Source of the DNA: Pseudoips prasinana
Taxonomy: Eukaryota; Arthropoda; Insecta; Lepidoptera; Nolidae
DNA: 64,000 nucleotides
Assembly (NCBI GenBank): GCA_951640165.1
Contig: OX621244.1
Span: 11,612,001-11,676,000, forward strand
Direction of reading: 5' to 3'
Below, in pieces: positions 1 to 10,625 of this stretch; position 1 is the stretch's first letter, and every line of letters begins with the position of its first letter. Position numbers and translations under genes: made by a program. The notes beneath the pieces are model-generated. The model had not been told where the DNA came from. It made no database searches and saw only the letters and a program-made list of their open reading frames with translations.

Positions 1-265
1 TATGTCTTTTGTTTTTTGTTCGATGAACGAATTTTTTTATAAGAGCACAATATATTTTATAACAATATATGAATTAAATAATATTTACAATATATATATA
101 TATACAAAAGCCTAAGTCTAAGGTAAGTTAAGGTATTAAATCAATTAATTAATTTCGGGTATTACGTCTCAAATTTCAATTACAATATGCTATATATAAT
201 AATATACGCTAATACATTGGTCTATGTATATTTTTAAACTATCCTCACTCAGCTATGGAACTCTA
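1..265. other. AT-rich sequence, nothing recognised
   Basis: Low-complexity AT-rich DNA with a short TA run near position 93. No open frame or repeat signature that I recognise. Confidence 0.4.
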
Positions 266-862
266 AAACCGGCCAAGTGCGAGTCGGACTCGCCCATGAA
301 GGGTTCCGTATGTGCAAGTATTTCAGTTGATTAAATGAAAGGAAAATTGCGGTTTACGAATTATTAAAAAAAACTACTTACTAGATCTCGTTCAAACTAA
401 TTTTAATTGTTAGTTTACATATGTATATTATATATTTTTTTTAGTTTTATCATTCTCTTATTTTAGAAGTTACAGGGTGGGGGGGGACACTCATTTTACC
501 ACTTTGGAAGTGTCTCTCGCGCAAACTATTCAGTTTAGAAAAAAATGACATTTGAAACCTCAATATCATTTTTGAAGAACTATCCATAGATACCCCACAT
601 GTATGAGTACGATGAAAAAAATTTTTTTGTGTTTCAGTTCTATGTATGGGGAACCCCCAAAATTATTGCTTTTCTTCTATTTTTGTGTGAAAATCTTAAT
701 GTTGTTCACAGAATACATCTACTTACCCAGTTTCAACAGTAGGTACAGCTCTTATAGTTTCGGAAAAAGTGGCTGTGACATACGGACGGACAGACAGACA
801 GACATACATGACGAATCTATAAGGGTTCCGTTTTTTGAACTTTGGCTACGGAACCCTAAAAA
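266..862 (+). mobile_element. GGGTTCCGTA-type dispersed element, copy 1
   Basis: The element opens with a CCGGCCAAGTG head and AGGGTTCCGTA (about 300-310) and closes with the inverse TACGGAACCCT (847-857). A (CAGA)n-like tract sits near 785-803. A second copy at 33040-33335 has the same head, the same CAGA tract and the same closing sequence, which defines the ends. It has no coding capacity; small open frames inside are fortuitous. Elements with these ends are widespread in lepidopteran genomes (recalled, not searched). The class is not settled; the inverted ends suggest a non-autonomous DNA element. Confidence 0.7.
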
Positions 863-1304
863 TGGATTTAATTTTTAGAATTGAAAAAAACGTAAAACAA
901 ATATCTTGTTTTAATTACTTTGCAAAATAGTTCATAAAAATGGATAAAAAGTCATACAGTAGACGCGCTGAGATGGTCTGAGGTGACATTAAATACTTTC
1001 AGGAGCATTTGGTGTAAGGTAAGTTTGCGTTCTACAAAATCTGTAGATATATAGTGTAAATTGCCTATGTAAATTAACTGCTTTTTCACTTCAGAAAAAA
1101 TGTAAGGAGTTAATAAACGAGGCAAATATCAAAAATAGAACGATATAATCAGAAATATCGTACTGGCCGCCGAGAATACGATTGCGAAAGCGCAACCAAC
1201 ATTTGCATGACCCTAAGATTACCTTTATATCGATGTTGTACCTACTCTCTATGATCCTCATCAGGCGAACGGCTTACATACCAGCAAACGTACTGTGACA
1301 ATTG
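863..1304. other. Unassigned sequence with a possible old repeat
   Basis: Nothing coding. About 1215-1304 resembles 14250-14345 and, more weakly, 41915-41975: 'tttatatcga', then 'gatcctca', then 'cgaac...gtgaca'. This suggests a degraded dispersed repeat of unknown class. Confidence 0.3.
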
Positions 1305-1447
1305 TACAGACGCCAGCACATCAAGCTACCAACACAATCTCTCAAATTTCCCCAATTGAAAAGTGAACCTTATGCTGTTGTGATAAAGTTGAAAATCTAT
1401 AAAAGAAATTTGACAGATTGGGGTAGCTGAATGTGCTGGCATCTGTA
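1305..1447 (+). mobile_element. TA-flanked MITE, copy 1
   Basis: A 143-bp element with near-inverse ends, TACAGACGCCAGCACATC and GATGTGCTGGCRTCTGTA in consensus, and an inner inverted CTACCCCAATCTGTCAAATTT-like segment. Four more copies lie at 42324, 47225, 48874 and 49968. The terminal TA at both ends would fit TA target duplication as in Tc1/mariner-related MITEs, which is an inference. No coding capacity. Confidence 0.8.
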
Positions 1448-2029
1448 CATAAAGTCTCTTTCATGCATGCGGGTTACCTGTCCCATTGGTGCATCATCTA
1501 AATATATTTGCAAATAAAGCTCGGTACCAGTAGACGCAATTCCAAACAAATCTTCCTAACTTATTCAGATTGAATGAAAATTTGCAGCGACAGTTTTTAC
1601 GTTATCCGATTTTTTTACCGACGCTTTGACCGAAATGAAAACCATGGAACTAGCTTTCGACATCCAGTGCTTTGAGCTCATATCACAGGGCACTATGTTT
1701 AATCTATAGAATGTTTTGCGGTATCAAAATAATACCAAGAATGTGGCTTTTAAATTGTGTAATTGTAATTTTAAAAGTGCTTTCCTAAGAGATTAACAAG
1801 GACCGTGTCAAATGGAAATCCGTTGTCTCTGTTTTGTGAACTATTATTTTGTTTTTAATCATCAAGTATATATATAAAACTAAGCTTGAAAAACTACTAC
1901 TAGGGCATAGCGTTCATTCGCTCAAAGAGCAGCCCGACTGGGGAAGCACCTCCAAGACATTCCTTAATAATAAAATTAATAATTTTAATGTTGTGTTTCC
2001 GAGTGTGAGTAAGGTCGCCAGAGCTCATT
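1448..2029. other. Unassigned, with a short RTE-like tail piece
   Basis: About 1798-1836 matches the 3' coding tail seen at 53713-53745 and 13755-13785 (the 'gtgtcaaatggaaatccgttgtctctg' region). It is a small relic of that LINE family. The rest is unassigned. Confidence 0.3.
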
Positions 2030-2048
2030 GGGGGGGGGGGGGGGGGGG
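2030..2048 (+). repeat. Poly-G homopolymer, 19 bases
   Basis: An uninterrupted G run at 2030-2048, immediately before a LINE 3' tail. It can form G-quadruplexes, and its length may also be an assembly or polymerase artefact. Confidence 0.9.
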
Positions 2049-2074
2049 AAGGGTCAGCAACTTGTTTGCTGACT

Positions 2075-2186
2075 CTAAAAGGCCGGCAACGCACTCGCGA
2101 CTTCTCTGGTGTCGCGAGTGTCCGTGGGTGGCGGTGATCACTTACCATCAGGTGACACACTTGCTCGTTTGTCGCCCACTGATATA
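2075..2186 (+). mobile_element. LINE 3' tail, 'cttaccatcagg' family
   Basis: The sequence matches the 3' ends at 34128-34226, 36061-36168 and 50362-50448: ggcaacgcact, then a 'gcgagtgtcc.tggg.ggcg' segment, then atcacttaccatcagg, then a ctcgtttg stretch. In two of those copies this segment directly follows a LINE reverse-transcriptase C-terminus, so it is the LINE 3' end. This copy is a 5'-truncated fragment. Confidence 0.6.
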
Positions 2187-2189
2187 AAA

Positions 2190-3484
2190 AAAAAAGTCGA
2201 CAACGTTGCAGAATTTAGTTTTATTTGATCAAATAAATGACTTCCTATGTATATACATAAACACGTGACGGACACGTAACATTCGGTGCGTCAGTCTGAT
2301 TCACACTTGACCGGTTTGACAGAAATAAAAGCAGCTCTATAGGATTTAGCGTGACGTCATACTTTAGAGGCATTTCCATTTTCTTCTGGGGTGTCTTCAT
2401 TTTAATAACAGATGAACCTATATTCAAAACTCTAACAATATAATGTAAGACGGAACCATGATACTAAAACTAATAAACCTGAATAAAATAAACCTAAAAA
2501 TAAACATCTACCGGTCACTGCAATCAAAACAACTATATCCAATGACTTCATAAGAAACAAACAACTCTAGATATATTAGTCTGAGATCCATTGAATAAAA
2601 AATACTATTATTTAAGTTTATTAAGATATCAAACAGGCAATAAATACTTCATATCAATAAATAGTTGTTATGATGTAATGTTACAATGGTAAAATTTTTA
2701 TTCAAAACTCAAATAATTTTAAAAATACAGAATACATTTTTTTTGCCGTATGATATATTGATAAACGTAGATACCAAAAACTAATTTGTTCGTGAACTCA
2801 TCAATAGTAACGCAGTTGCTGATTTTTTATCGACTATAAGAGGTTTTTAACTACCAAAGCAAACAACCTTTTCATAAGTTTTTAATCATTTGAAGTCTTA
2901 TTATATTCCGCGATCCACAGCAAAGACTGCAAACACATCTGAGAAAAGTTTTTTTTCACGGGAGCTTGTATTAAAAAGGGTATGTTTGCCCAATATAATG
3001 GGGCCAATGTTTGCACCCAATGATTGATGCCAGGCTACCAGGTCTAATGGATCGATATCCGACCAACTTACCCTTGGACTTGTTTACTTTAGACTATGTG
3101 CTAACGATGGCTAGCTATTGGTGATTGATGTTTGAGAAGTTGTGAATCTGAGACCATATTTTCTGAACAGATTGAAATAAATATTGCGGTAATTTCTTCG
3201 AAGGAAAGCTTCTTGCCAGACTTTTGGGACAGGGCCCTAGATGAGATAAACGAGTAGAATTAAGCTCCAGTGACCAAAAGATAGGGAACAACAGTTTACT
3301 CGAGTATGAATACTGTCTCCACTCTATTTCCACTGGTGTTTCTATTCAACTACCACGTTTTATCAACGTTAAACTAGACGGAAATGGTTATGTAACTTTT
3401 ACGACACGGTGAAAGCAACAGTTATCAATATTATTGGTTATTTTTACTAAGTAAGAATTAATTAATTAATATAAATAATTAAAT
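2190..3484. other. No recognisable feature
   Basis: AT-rich sequence of about 1.3 kb. The longest open frames (60-72 codons) show no domain and no coding bias. It may be unique intergenic or intronic DNA. Confidence 0.4.
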
Positions 3485-3485
3485 T

Positions 3486-3770
3486 AATATCCTGGGACAT
3501 TATTCACACACGGCAATCTGATCCCAAGCTAAGCAGAGCTTGTTTGTACTATGGAAACCTCAGATAATTAGATATCTGTGATGGAAACCAAATAACTGAT
3601 ATAATACATATACTACTTATCTTTTGTGAATACATACTTATATAGATAATTACACCCTGACTCAGGACGAACAGACATGTTTATGCACACAAATATCTCT
3701 CCAGGGTGGGAATCGAACCCACGACCTGCGGAACGAAAGGCAACCATTTACCAACCACGCCATCCGGTGC
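3486..3770 (-). mobile_element. tRNA-derived SINE, family B
   Basis: On the minus strand the head is at 3770 with a B-box-like GGTTCGATTCC near 3711-3721. A 'cctgagtcagggtgtaatta' middle and a tail with 'gatcagattgccgtgtgtgaataatgtccc' follow. The same modules occur at 12256, 17625, 18280, 35105, 45604 and 54630. Pol III promoter boxes are expected in the head. Confidence 0.7.
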
Positions 3771-3774
3771 GTAC

Positions 3775-4505
3775 ATTTCTCATTCTTAGTATCTAGTTTT
3801 AAATTATTTTAAATGATGCTGATATTTAAGTGGTAGCGTAGCGTAAGTAACTACGCTCCCACTTAATTATCCGCATATATTAAGAAGACAATGTCATTGC
3901 CCCGATTCTAAGTATACAATATTAACTAAACTAATTTTAACATATTTCACCTTAGAAAAAAAGGGCTTTCTAGCTGTGTCAGTTTATTTTAGGCGCAAAA
4001 TGCTGAGGGAACATTAGCGATACCTTAGTAGAACCCATAATGCGTACTTATTGGCTAACAAGATAGGCAGTCGCAATTGATACCTATCAAATGCGTCTGC
4101 CTGTTGTTGCAGACGACGGTTCAGTTGCTCCCACAACTAATATAAATATTCAATTGTTTATTTACCTTCATAAACGAAATCTATCCCAAATAAGTATAGA
4201 CCAACCAGGTTCCGATTTTATTCACAATGTGTTGTTAAAAACACATCCCATTTTACAAAGAATTATACAGCTTAACAAGCTGGACTGTCAATCAAAGTGT
4301 TCTCGTTACCTAAAGGCGTATGTTATATTAAAATTCAACTTTATATTCAAAAGTAAGAATTTATCATGAATGTAATAACATGAACAATGTTTTTTTTTAT
4401 ATCTGATTTGCATATTATGTTAAGTAAAATATGACTTTTTTTCTATTTTTATTTTTATGGAGGGAAGTTTTTACTTGGAGTAGTAAGGGATCATTAGCAA
4501 AATAT
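3775..4505. other. No recognisable feature
   Basis: An open frame at 4091-4369 (92 codons) has no recognisable domain and an unremarkable composition. I do not call it a gene. Confidence 0.35.
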
Positions 4506-4508
4506 TAA

Positions 4509-5000
4509 AAAGGAACCCTTAAAGAGCGAATCGTATGTACACTGTCTGTCGCAACGGTATATCTCGGAAACTTTTAATAAAGGAGAGTTTCTAATATTGC
4601 TGAATCTTGCTCAAATGAAAAGATGAGGATACATTTCGTTTTTTCCTATAAAAATATAGGTCCTAGAGGTATGTACGATTGAATTCTTGTGGAAAGAAAT
4701 GCCTAACATAGTATGTGAATAATTGTTATGTTAGGTTGTTGTATAGCGGAACACTCGCAATAGTGGAGATCTTTGGGGTTGACCTTCGTCCTGCTGTGGG
4801 TGTGTTTCGGCTGTTATTATGATGCTCAAGTACAATATAATTATACTTACATTACAAACTGAATAAGATTTTATTTTTACTAGCTTTTTGTTTTCGATCA
4901 TGATTAAAAAAACATAGAACGATGGACATACTCGTATTATAGATTACTTGAAAACTATTTGTGCAACTATAAAACGTACGGAACCCTCTATTAGTGGCTA
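4509..5000 (-). mobile_element. Probable diverged GGGTTCCGTA-type element
   Basis: In reverse orientation, 'ggaaccctta...gaatcgtatgt...ctgtctgtc' (4511-4549) resembles the inverse of the 3' end of copy 1 (785-860). 'gtacggaaccct' at 4976-4987 resembles the inverse of its 5' AGGGTTCCGTA. The interior is strongly diverged. Confidence 0.4.
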
Positions 5001-5400
5001 CGATTTTCCCATGGATGATTGTATTTAATAATAGAATTCAAGACGTTTCGTATGCAGATATAATTTCTTGTCATATTTTATTTGGTTTTGTCTCTTATAT
5101 CATTCACATTATTTTAAAGAAAATATAGTAACATAATATGGAGACAGATAGCCCTTGCTTAAAAATCTAATGAAATGAAAACACACTAAGACGTGTAACC
5201 ATTATTTAATATTTTCCTCTTTAATGGCTCTTCTAAAGGACTGACCTTGGTAGAAGATTTTGAGCGATCACAATTTTATAAAATCCATGATCTTCTGTAG
5301 TCCCTTGTCATCGGCCATGATCATTCTTGGTTGTTCAGAAAGAGAGTGACGAGTATTTTCTAACACGTGCTCCTAAGATTGATTACTCAGCATTCATGTA
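5001..5400. other. No recognisable feature
   Basis: AT-rich, no repeat or coding signal recognised. Confidence 0.35.
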
Positions 5401-5402
5401 AG

Positions 5403-5578
5403 GTTCTCGAGTGGCGACCACGAACCGGAAGACGCAGCATGGGCAGGCCCCCTACAAGGTGGACCGATGATTTTATGCGGGTCGCTGGATTGTCGCTGGT
5501 TGCGAATAGTGCATGACCGGCAATTATGAAGGACCAGCAGTGGACCTCTTTTGGCTGATATGATGATAATTATGAGGA
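5403..5578 (+). mobile_element. RTE LINE 3' end, fragment 1
   Basis: Translation gives the C-terminal end of an RTE-type ORF2 with local frame errors: WR-PRTGRR, GRPPTRWTDD, then R-VAG and a DRQL-like stretch, ending at 'gcagtggacctcttttggctgatatgatga'. Related fragments occur at 9408, 10185, 33870, 46170, 47767, 56143 and 58128. It is 5'-truncated and degenerate. Confidence 0.65.
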
Positions 5579-5712
5579 TGTAGGTATCATGAAACAGTGA
5601 TGATGTGACTTCATACCAAGTGTTCGGGCACCTACCAAGCGGATCGTCATGTTTTTAACGGAAGTAAAACATACAAAATTATTGATGCTCTATAGGTTGT
5701 TGTCTATAGATC

Positions 5713-5776
5713 TCATCGTGTCAGCTTAAAGATGTCCACTACTGGAAAAAGGCCTCGCCAAAAGCTCTCCACAATG
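5713..5776 (-). mobile_element. RTE LINE extreme 3' tail
   Basis: The reverse complement of the 'ccactgctggacaaaggcctc...ctccacaatg' tail: 'gatgtccactactggaaaaaggcctcgccaa'. It carries only the last codons and the 3' end. Confidence 0.5.
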
Positions 5777-5788
5777 TTATTGATATTA

Positions 5789-5989
5789 AAAAAAAAAGAC
5801 AACGCCCGCATTAGGGAATTTAATCCCTGTGTTGCGGGGTACTTTACAAACATGTAATAGACGGACACAAATTACATCCAGACTCAGAACAACTATTTAT
5901 GGGTCACACAAATAGTCCGGTGCGGGACTCGAACCCGCGACACGAAGCAGCGAGGCGACTGAGTTAACCGCTGCGCCACACGTGCAGTC
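5789..5989 (-). mobile_element. tRNA-derived SINE, family A
   Basis: Minus-strand head 'gcacgtgtggcgcagcggttaac' (5970-5989), B-box GGTTCGAGTCC near 5930-5940, then 'tgtgacccataaatagttgttctgagtctggatgtaatt' and a tail ending in 'aatgcgggcgttgtct' plus oligo-A. Sister copies are at 14831, 16791, 57065 and 59953. The head has A- and B-box positions like a tRNA; the body is unrelated to tRNA. Confidence 0.75.
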
Positions 5990-6162
5990 ACAATGGAATA
6001 ACAAATTAAAATGGAATGGAATAATAACAATAGTAATAATAATGGTTTTTATTTCAGACACAAGATCCATACAAAAATAAATATGAAACAAATAATTGAA
6101 TAGGTTGAAATATACATTATTATTTATGTCCATATTTTGCAGGGGTATGTATATATATGTAT

Positions 6163-6305
6163 GTTGGCAGGCGGGTCGGCAATCGGAATATAGTGGTCAT
6201 AATACACAGAGAGATGCTGCTGCTTATTCCCTGTTAGGTATTTCTTCAGAATGACTTCTGCACCCCACATGGGATGAGATGGGGTATCTTTTGCCGACAG
6301 CCACA
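6163..6305 (+). mobile_element. Dispersed repeat D ('gctgctgccc' type)
   Basis: Shares order and sequence with 36175-36380, 42060-42290 and (inverted) 7575-7800: a 'ggcggg' segment, 'atagtggtcataatacacagagag', 'tgctgct', then 'gggatgagatgggg' and 'ccgacagccacaca'. A lepidopteran dispersed repeat of undetermined class, no coding capacity. Confidence 0.5.
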
Positions 6306-7554
6306 CAATGCAGAGCTTTATTCCAAATTTAAGTATATTTTCTAGGGAGTAGGTTATTTAATTAAATATTTCCAAATTTTATGTTGTCGTGAAAAAATTA
6401 AGTCTAAACACATCAAAATTGGGTTAACTCTTAATTTTATTTTTTGCGTTTAAGTTGTTTCACTTACATATTATTCAGCAATATTCGATTTTCGAATAAG
6501 AATACATGAGGAACGAGCTTAAATGTTGTCGGTTTTTCTTAGGTATTGGTTTAATATAATAAATACCACCCAGAGTGTGAGGTATTAGGCTTTCACAGTA
6601 TTTGTTTATCAGTAGTGTCTACCAGACCACAGAATACTCAAATAAATTATGCATTCGTAAATTAACTCAGTCGATAGTCGATACAGGGTATCACAACTTG
6701 AAGTGAGAGCTTACCATAAGATTTTGCAGATGCCATGGTATCATATGCGTTTTTTCCCTACATTATTTTAGTTTATCGAATGGCTGTCTAGATGAGTTTG
6801 TTGTTAGCGTCGTCACCGCTGGTTGTATTTACAAAAATATAGTATTCAATCCTTTATATGTTTTTTAAATTTATTTCCTTTGTATTGGTTTGATGTTATA
6901 TGTTTATATAAGATTATAACTATTACTGCTTATATCTTTCAAATAATTTTATGCTAAATACAAATATACGTATACCCTATTAACCATTATTACCATATTT
7001 GTGAAAATTAAAGCAATATATGATAACAATTGAATTTAATCAATAATTAGCTAATAATCTCAATATTTATGTAAGCAATTATTGAAATGTATATATTAGT
7101 ACTGTAATGATATTACCTGATATTGCCCTTCAATAAAATAAAGCCTATTTTGTAATAGAAACTCTGTTCATTCTCTGTTTATTATAATAAAATAATCGTG
7201 TGTTGTCGTGTTGAAGATTTCCCTCTAGATCCCTCTAGATTTTGAGGAAAGTGAAGGGTTTCAACCGTTGTGGGGCGGCAACGGAACCGTTCTTTATAGG
7301 TAGTTTTGTCTTCATAACGTGTGGCGAGGGATGCCAACTAGATTGAATAGAAAATTCAAGGGCTACTTCATCATAACTAGTGTTTTGGATAATAACAGAT
7401 TTGAGTTAAAAAGCATTGATTGGTCAAGTAATTTGGTTTGCAAAAAACTGTGTGTGACGCCCGGGAGCGGTGGAGGCTTTTGAGTTGGGGGATTTTAATT
7501 ATGGTATATATATAAAAAAAATGATATTAAGATTATTATTTTTTATTTACGGTC
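6306..7554. other. No recognisable feature
   Basis: AT-rich DNA with no domain-bearing open frame. An AATAAA motif near 7134 has no coding context. Confidence 0.35.
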
Positions 7555-7574
7555 TATTTCAACAAGGTTTCTGT

Positions 7575-7800
7575 GTGGTGACGGCATAGAATATCACCAC
7601 CCCATCTTGGGATAATGTGGGGGGTGTAGAAATCGACCGAGAGAATACTTACCAGGGAACGGGCAGCAGCGTTTTTCTGTAAACTTTGACCATTGAACTG
7701 TGATTGCCAACCCGTCTGCCAGGCGTGGCGATTATGGATTAAACCCCCATTCTTTGGGGAGGCTTTTGTCCAGCAGTGGACGTACATTGGCTGATATGAT
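7575..7800 (-). mobile_element. Dispersed repeat D, inverted copy
   Basis: The reverse complement of the repeat at 36175-36380: 'atcaccaccccatct', 'gggcagcagcgtttttctgt', 'gccaacccgtctgccaggcgtggcgattatgg' and 'ttttgtccagcagtggacgtacattggctgatatga' appear in the expected inverse order. This is one of the fuller copies in the window. Confidence 0.6.
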
Positions 7801-7805
7801 TTCAA

Positions 7806-8475
7806 CAAAAAGAAAAATATACGTATCCTAAAACTGACATGACCGTACAAAAAATACAAGGTGTATTAAATCAAAAGTCATAAGTATGTATTATTGTGAT
7901 TTTTAAGTATAGAACCACCTTTTACTTTTCTATATACGAATTAATTTGAATAAATTTGTTAATCGGAATAGCAAAATAAGACATGGTTCTCAAAGAATGG
8001 GGACAAACGTATCACCAAAACAAATCTCCTTCTTTTGAAATTGATTAAAAAGATAAACAATAAACCTATGGTAACCACAATGCTTAAGTTAAAAACCAGG
8101 CAACTCATGGTGAGCTCTCTGAGTGATCGTATTAAACCATTCAGCTTCCAGCAGAGCATGGAAATGAAGCAACTTATTTAGCGACTATAACAAAATAATA
8201 AAGGGTTCACCAATAAATAACAATATTATGTTAATACAAGTTTATATTCAGCTTTAACGAGATTCGAACGAGCGATCCGACTTCAACTACTCGTTACGGT
8301 GGAATCAAAATATTTATTATGAATTAATTTACATAAGTAGAAGGAAATATGCATGCTTGTGGAATAATAGCAACTTTTGAATTGTTTGTAAATGCCGCCT
8401 GGTTAATAGCAACTCAGTGAAAGCTTTTTAAAATAACATAATAAAATAAAAATAACAGGTTTCAAATGAAAGTGG
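7806..8475. other. No recognisable feature
   Basis: No repeat or coding signature recognised. An open frame on the minus strand at 7959-8159 has no domain. Confidence 0.35.
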
Positions 8476-8495
8476 TTATCAGTTCTGAACGTTTT
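8476..8495 (+). repeat. Target site duplication, left (SINE D)
   Basis: The 20-bp sequence ending 'gaacgtttt', repeated exactly at 8771-8790 on the other side of the SINE. Confidence 0.9.
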
Positions 8496-8770
8496 GTGGT
8501 TGTCGCCGTAGTCTAGTTGGTAGTGCTCCTGCCTACGAAGCTGGTGGTCCTGGGTTCGAATCCCGGTAAGTGCAAATATTTGTCTGATGAGCACGTATAT
8601 TTGTTTCTGAGTCATGGATGTTTTCTATGTATTTAAGTATTTATCTATTTATATAAGTATGTATATCGTCGCCTGGTACCCATAGTACAACCTATGCTTA
8701 GTTTGGGGCTAGGAAGATATGTGTGACACTGTCCCTAGATATTATTAAATATTATTATATAAAAATATTA
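8496..8770 (+). mobile_element. Intact tRNA-derived SINE (family D) with 20-bp TSD
   Basis: The head reads 'gtcgccgtagtctagttggta' (tRNA-like A box), with a B box 'gggttcgaatccc' near 8552-8564. The body shares 'ttagtttgggg.taggaagat.tgtgtgacactgtccc' architecture with family B. The element is bracketed by a perfect 20-bp direct repeat, ttatcagttctgaacgtttt, at 8476-8495 and 8771-8790, which fixes both ends. A tail of ATT units precedes the right duplication. The perfect duplication indicates a fairly recent LINE-mediated insertion. Confidence 0.9.
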
Positions 8771-8790
8771 TTATCAGTTCTGAACGTTTT
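8771..8790 (+). repeat. Target site duplication, right (SINE D)
   Basis: Exact repeat of 8476-8495. Confidence 0.9.
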
Positions 8791-9051
8791 TATTACTCCG
8801 ATGTTTCCGATCTGCTTATATTTTTAATTTGTTGGGAAACTTTATTTTAAATCTATTTGTGTGAACTATAAATAGTAGTCAGGGACGGTAGACAGGGAGT
8901 AATTCCCTTATGCGCACGTCTTTTTTATAAAAAATAACAACGCAGAAATCTAGTAGAATTTCAAACTGAGAACCTGACAATATGGTTTATTTTGAAGTTT
9001 AGAATTCAATGAAAAATACATATAATCTTTCTAATTTTTTATTAAGGATTT

Positions 9052-9128
9052 TACGCCCGCACTCATTAACCTTGTATCACGGGGACTTTATAAATATCCA
9101 ATTCACAGACATAAAGTACAGCCAGACC
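9052..9128 (-). mobile_element. SINE A, 3' part of a nested, split copy
   Basis: 'acgcccgcactcattaac...cacggggactttataaat...agacataaagtacagccagac' is the minus-strand tail of SINE A. The body resumes at 9384-9407 and the head region at about 9598-9625, so later insertions split one SINE. Confidence 0.6.
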
Positions 9129-9383
9129 TTTCTTCTGTTTAAATTACGGCAGCCAGTCTCAATGGAGACTAGCTCTGACACGTTATAGTGCACAAGTGTG
9201 TGCTCAAACATAAGGCCACTTAATACATACACACACAACACAATTCCCAGACTTTGGACTGATACTGTGAAATTTGTATTTATAGAAAAATACCAAATTC
9301 ACTTAGGCCCTGGAATTTGAATCAAGGGCATCATTATCTGTGGTTTAACACGCTACCACTAGGCCAACAGTGCACTTAAAATA
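9129..9383 (-). mobile_element. SINE C inserted in SINE A
   Basis: A minus-strand SINE C: 'gcagccagtct', 'tagtgcacaagtgtgtgctcaaac', 'cccagactttggactgatactgtgaaattt', then a head 'gtttaacacgctaccactaggccaac' (9345-9370). It matches 52604-52985 in order but has an internal deletion. Confidence 0.6.
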
Positions 9384-9407
9384 ACAATTTATGGGACACA
9401 CAAACAG

Positions 9408-9597
9408 GTTTTCAAGTGGCGACCATGAACCGGAAGACGCAGTGTGGGCAGGCCAACAACACGGACCGATGATCTTGTACGGGTCGCTGGAAACTGCTGG
9501 ATGCGAATAGTGCAAGACCGGCAATTGTGGAGGTCTTCGGGGGAGGCCTTTGTCCGAGAGTCAGCCAGACCTCTTACGGCTGATATGATGATGATGA
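9408..9597 (+). mobile_element. RTE LINE 3' end, fragment 2
   Basis: 'tcaagtggcgaccatgaaccggaagacgcagtg' opens the coding tail; GRPTTRTDDLVRVAG and the MRIVQDRQLWRSSGEAFV part are readable in one frame at 9444-9570, followed by 'ctgatatgatgatgatga'. SINE A sequence on both sides suggests it landed in a SINE A copy. Confidence 0.6.
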
Positions 9598-9680
9598 CAA
9601 ATAGCTATCCTGTGCGAGACTCTAACACAAAACATAAACAAACACTCGGCGTTGAATTAGAGCGCAGCGACCAACCTTAC
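9598..9680 (-). mobile_element. SINE A, head-side remnant
   Basis: 'caaatagctatcctgtgcgagactct' matches the minus-strand SINE A segment next to its head. It decays beyond about 9630. Confidence 0.4.
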
Positions 9681-10184
9681 CACAGTGGCCACTCGTACTC
9701 AGTCGACATCCTTAGATTAACCGTTTCCTAAGATAGTTCCTCGACATAGATTTCAAAAGCTATTATCATCCGTTTTATTGGAGCACAAATAAACGTTTGT
9801 TTCCTTCTCTTCGGTAGCTTTGTTCTTGTCCATATTACATTGTAATGTTTTGCCAAACTCGCATTGAGCTGTCAAACTTTCGTCAGATAAGCGTAGACCG
9901 TGTAATTATTTCTCTGAATGCTACATTTAAGTAAGTAGAAAGTATTAAATTACATGGTTCAAGTCCAGATAGAAGCGAGGAACGATTTTTCACACGATAA
10001 CAACATTCTTTTAATGACTAACGTCTTTATTGTTTCGGATAGAAAAGTTTGAACTCAGTGAAGTCATTAAAATTTTTAATAAGAATTCTTTGTGAAGCAT
10101 TAGTATGATATACTTTAACGACGAAGTTCAGGCTTAAATAGTCTTTGGTCAATGGAGAAAATCCCAAAATCAATTCACGCTACT
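9681..10184. other. No recognisable feature
   Basis: No coding or repeat signature recognised. Confidence 0.35.
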
Positions 10185-10625
10185 GCTGGCATCATCAACA
10201 TCATTATATCAGCCAAAAGACGTCCATAGGCTCTACCGGCTAAGTCGCCGAACATCAATTTCTTACATGGCGTTCGAATAAATAAAGGTTAAAAATTACT
10301 TAATCAATCGTTAAATCGGCTTCAACGTTGACAATCGATTCCGGACCATTTATGACGTCACATGTGCTCATAGAAGCCGATTTATCGATTGATTAAGTAA
10401 TTTTTAACCATTATTTATTTGAACGCCATTTAAGAAATCGATGTTTGGCGACTTAGCCGGCAGAACCCCAGAGCTGGACAAAGGCCTCCCCAAATATCTC
10501 CAAAACGGTCCTGCGCTGCCTGCATCCAACGGCAATCGGCGCCCCTTGTATGAACCGTGGTCGATCTTGTAGGGCACCTGCCCACACTGCATCTTCCGGT
10601 TCGTGGTCGCCACTCGGGAACCTTA
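10185..10625 (-). mobile_element. RTE LINE 3' end split by an inverted-repeat element
   Basis: Minus-strand RTE tail: 'catcattatatcagccaaaagacgtcca' at 10198-10226, resuming at 10470 with 'gagctggacaaaggcctcccc' and running to 'ttccggttcgtggtcgccactcgggaacctt' (10598-10625). The middle, 10229-10469, is a separate 241-bp foldback element. Confidence 0.7.
10229..10469. mobile_element. Foldback element with about 95-bp inverted arms
   Basis: The left arm 10229-10323 and right arm 10373-10469 are reverse complements with only scattered mismatches; both read CCGGCTAAGTCGCC near the tip and TTAAAAATTACTTAATCAAT in the interior. A 49-bp spacer holds TGACGTCA. The element interrupts an RTE fragment, which shows it was mobile. 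No coding capacity; class unknown. Confidence 0.8.

Noticed and set aside
603..878. 91-codon open frame
   Set aside because: It lies inside the non-coding GGGTTCCGTA-type element and includes its CAGA tract.
4091..4369. 92-codon open frame as a possible host exon
   Set aside because: No domain, no splice context that I could support, and no conservation evidence.
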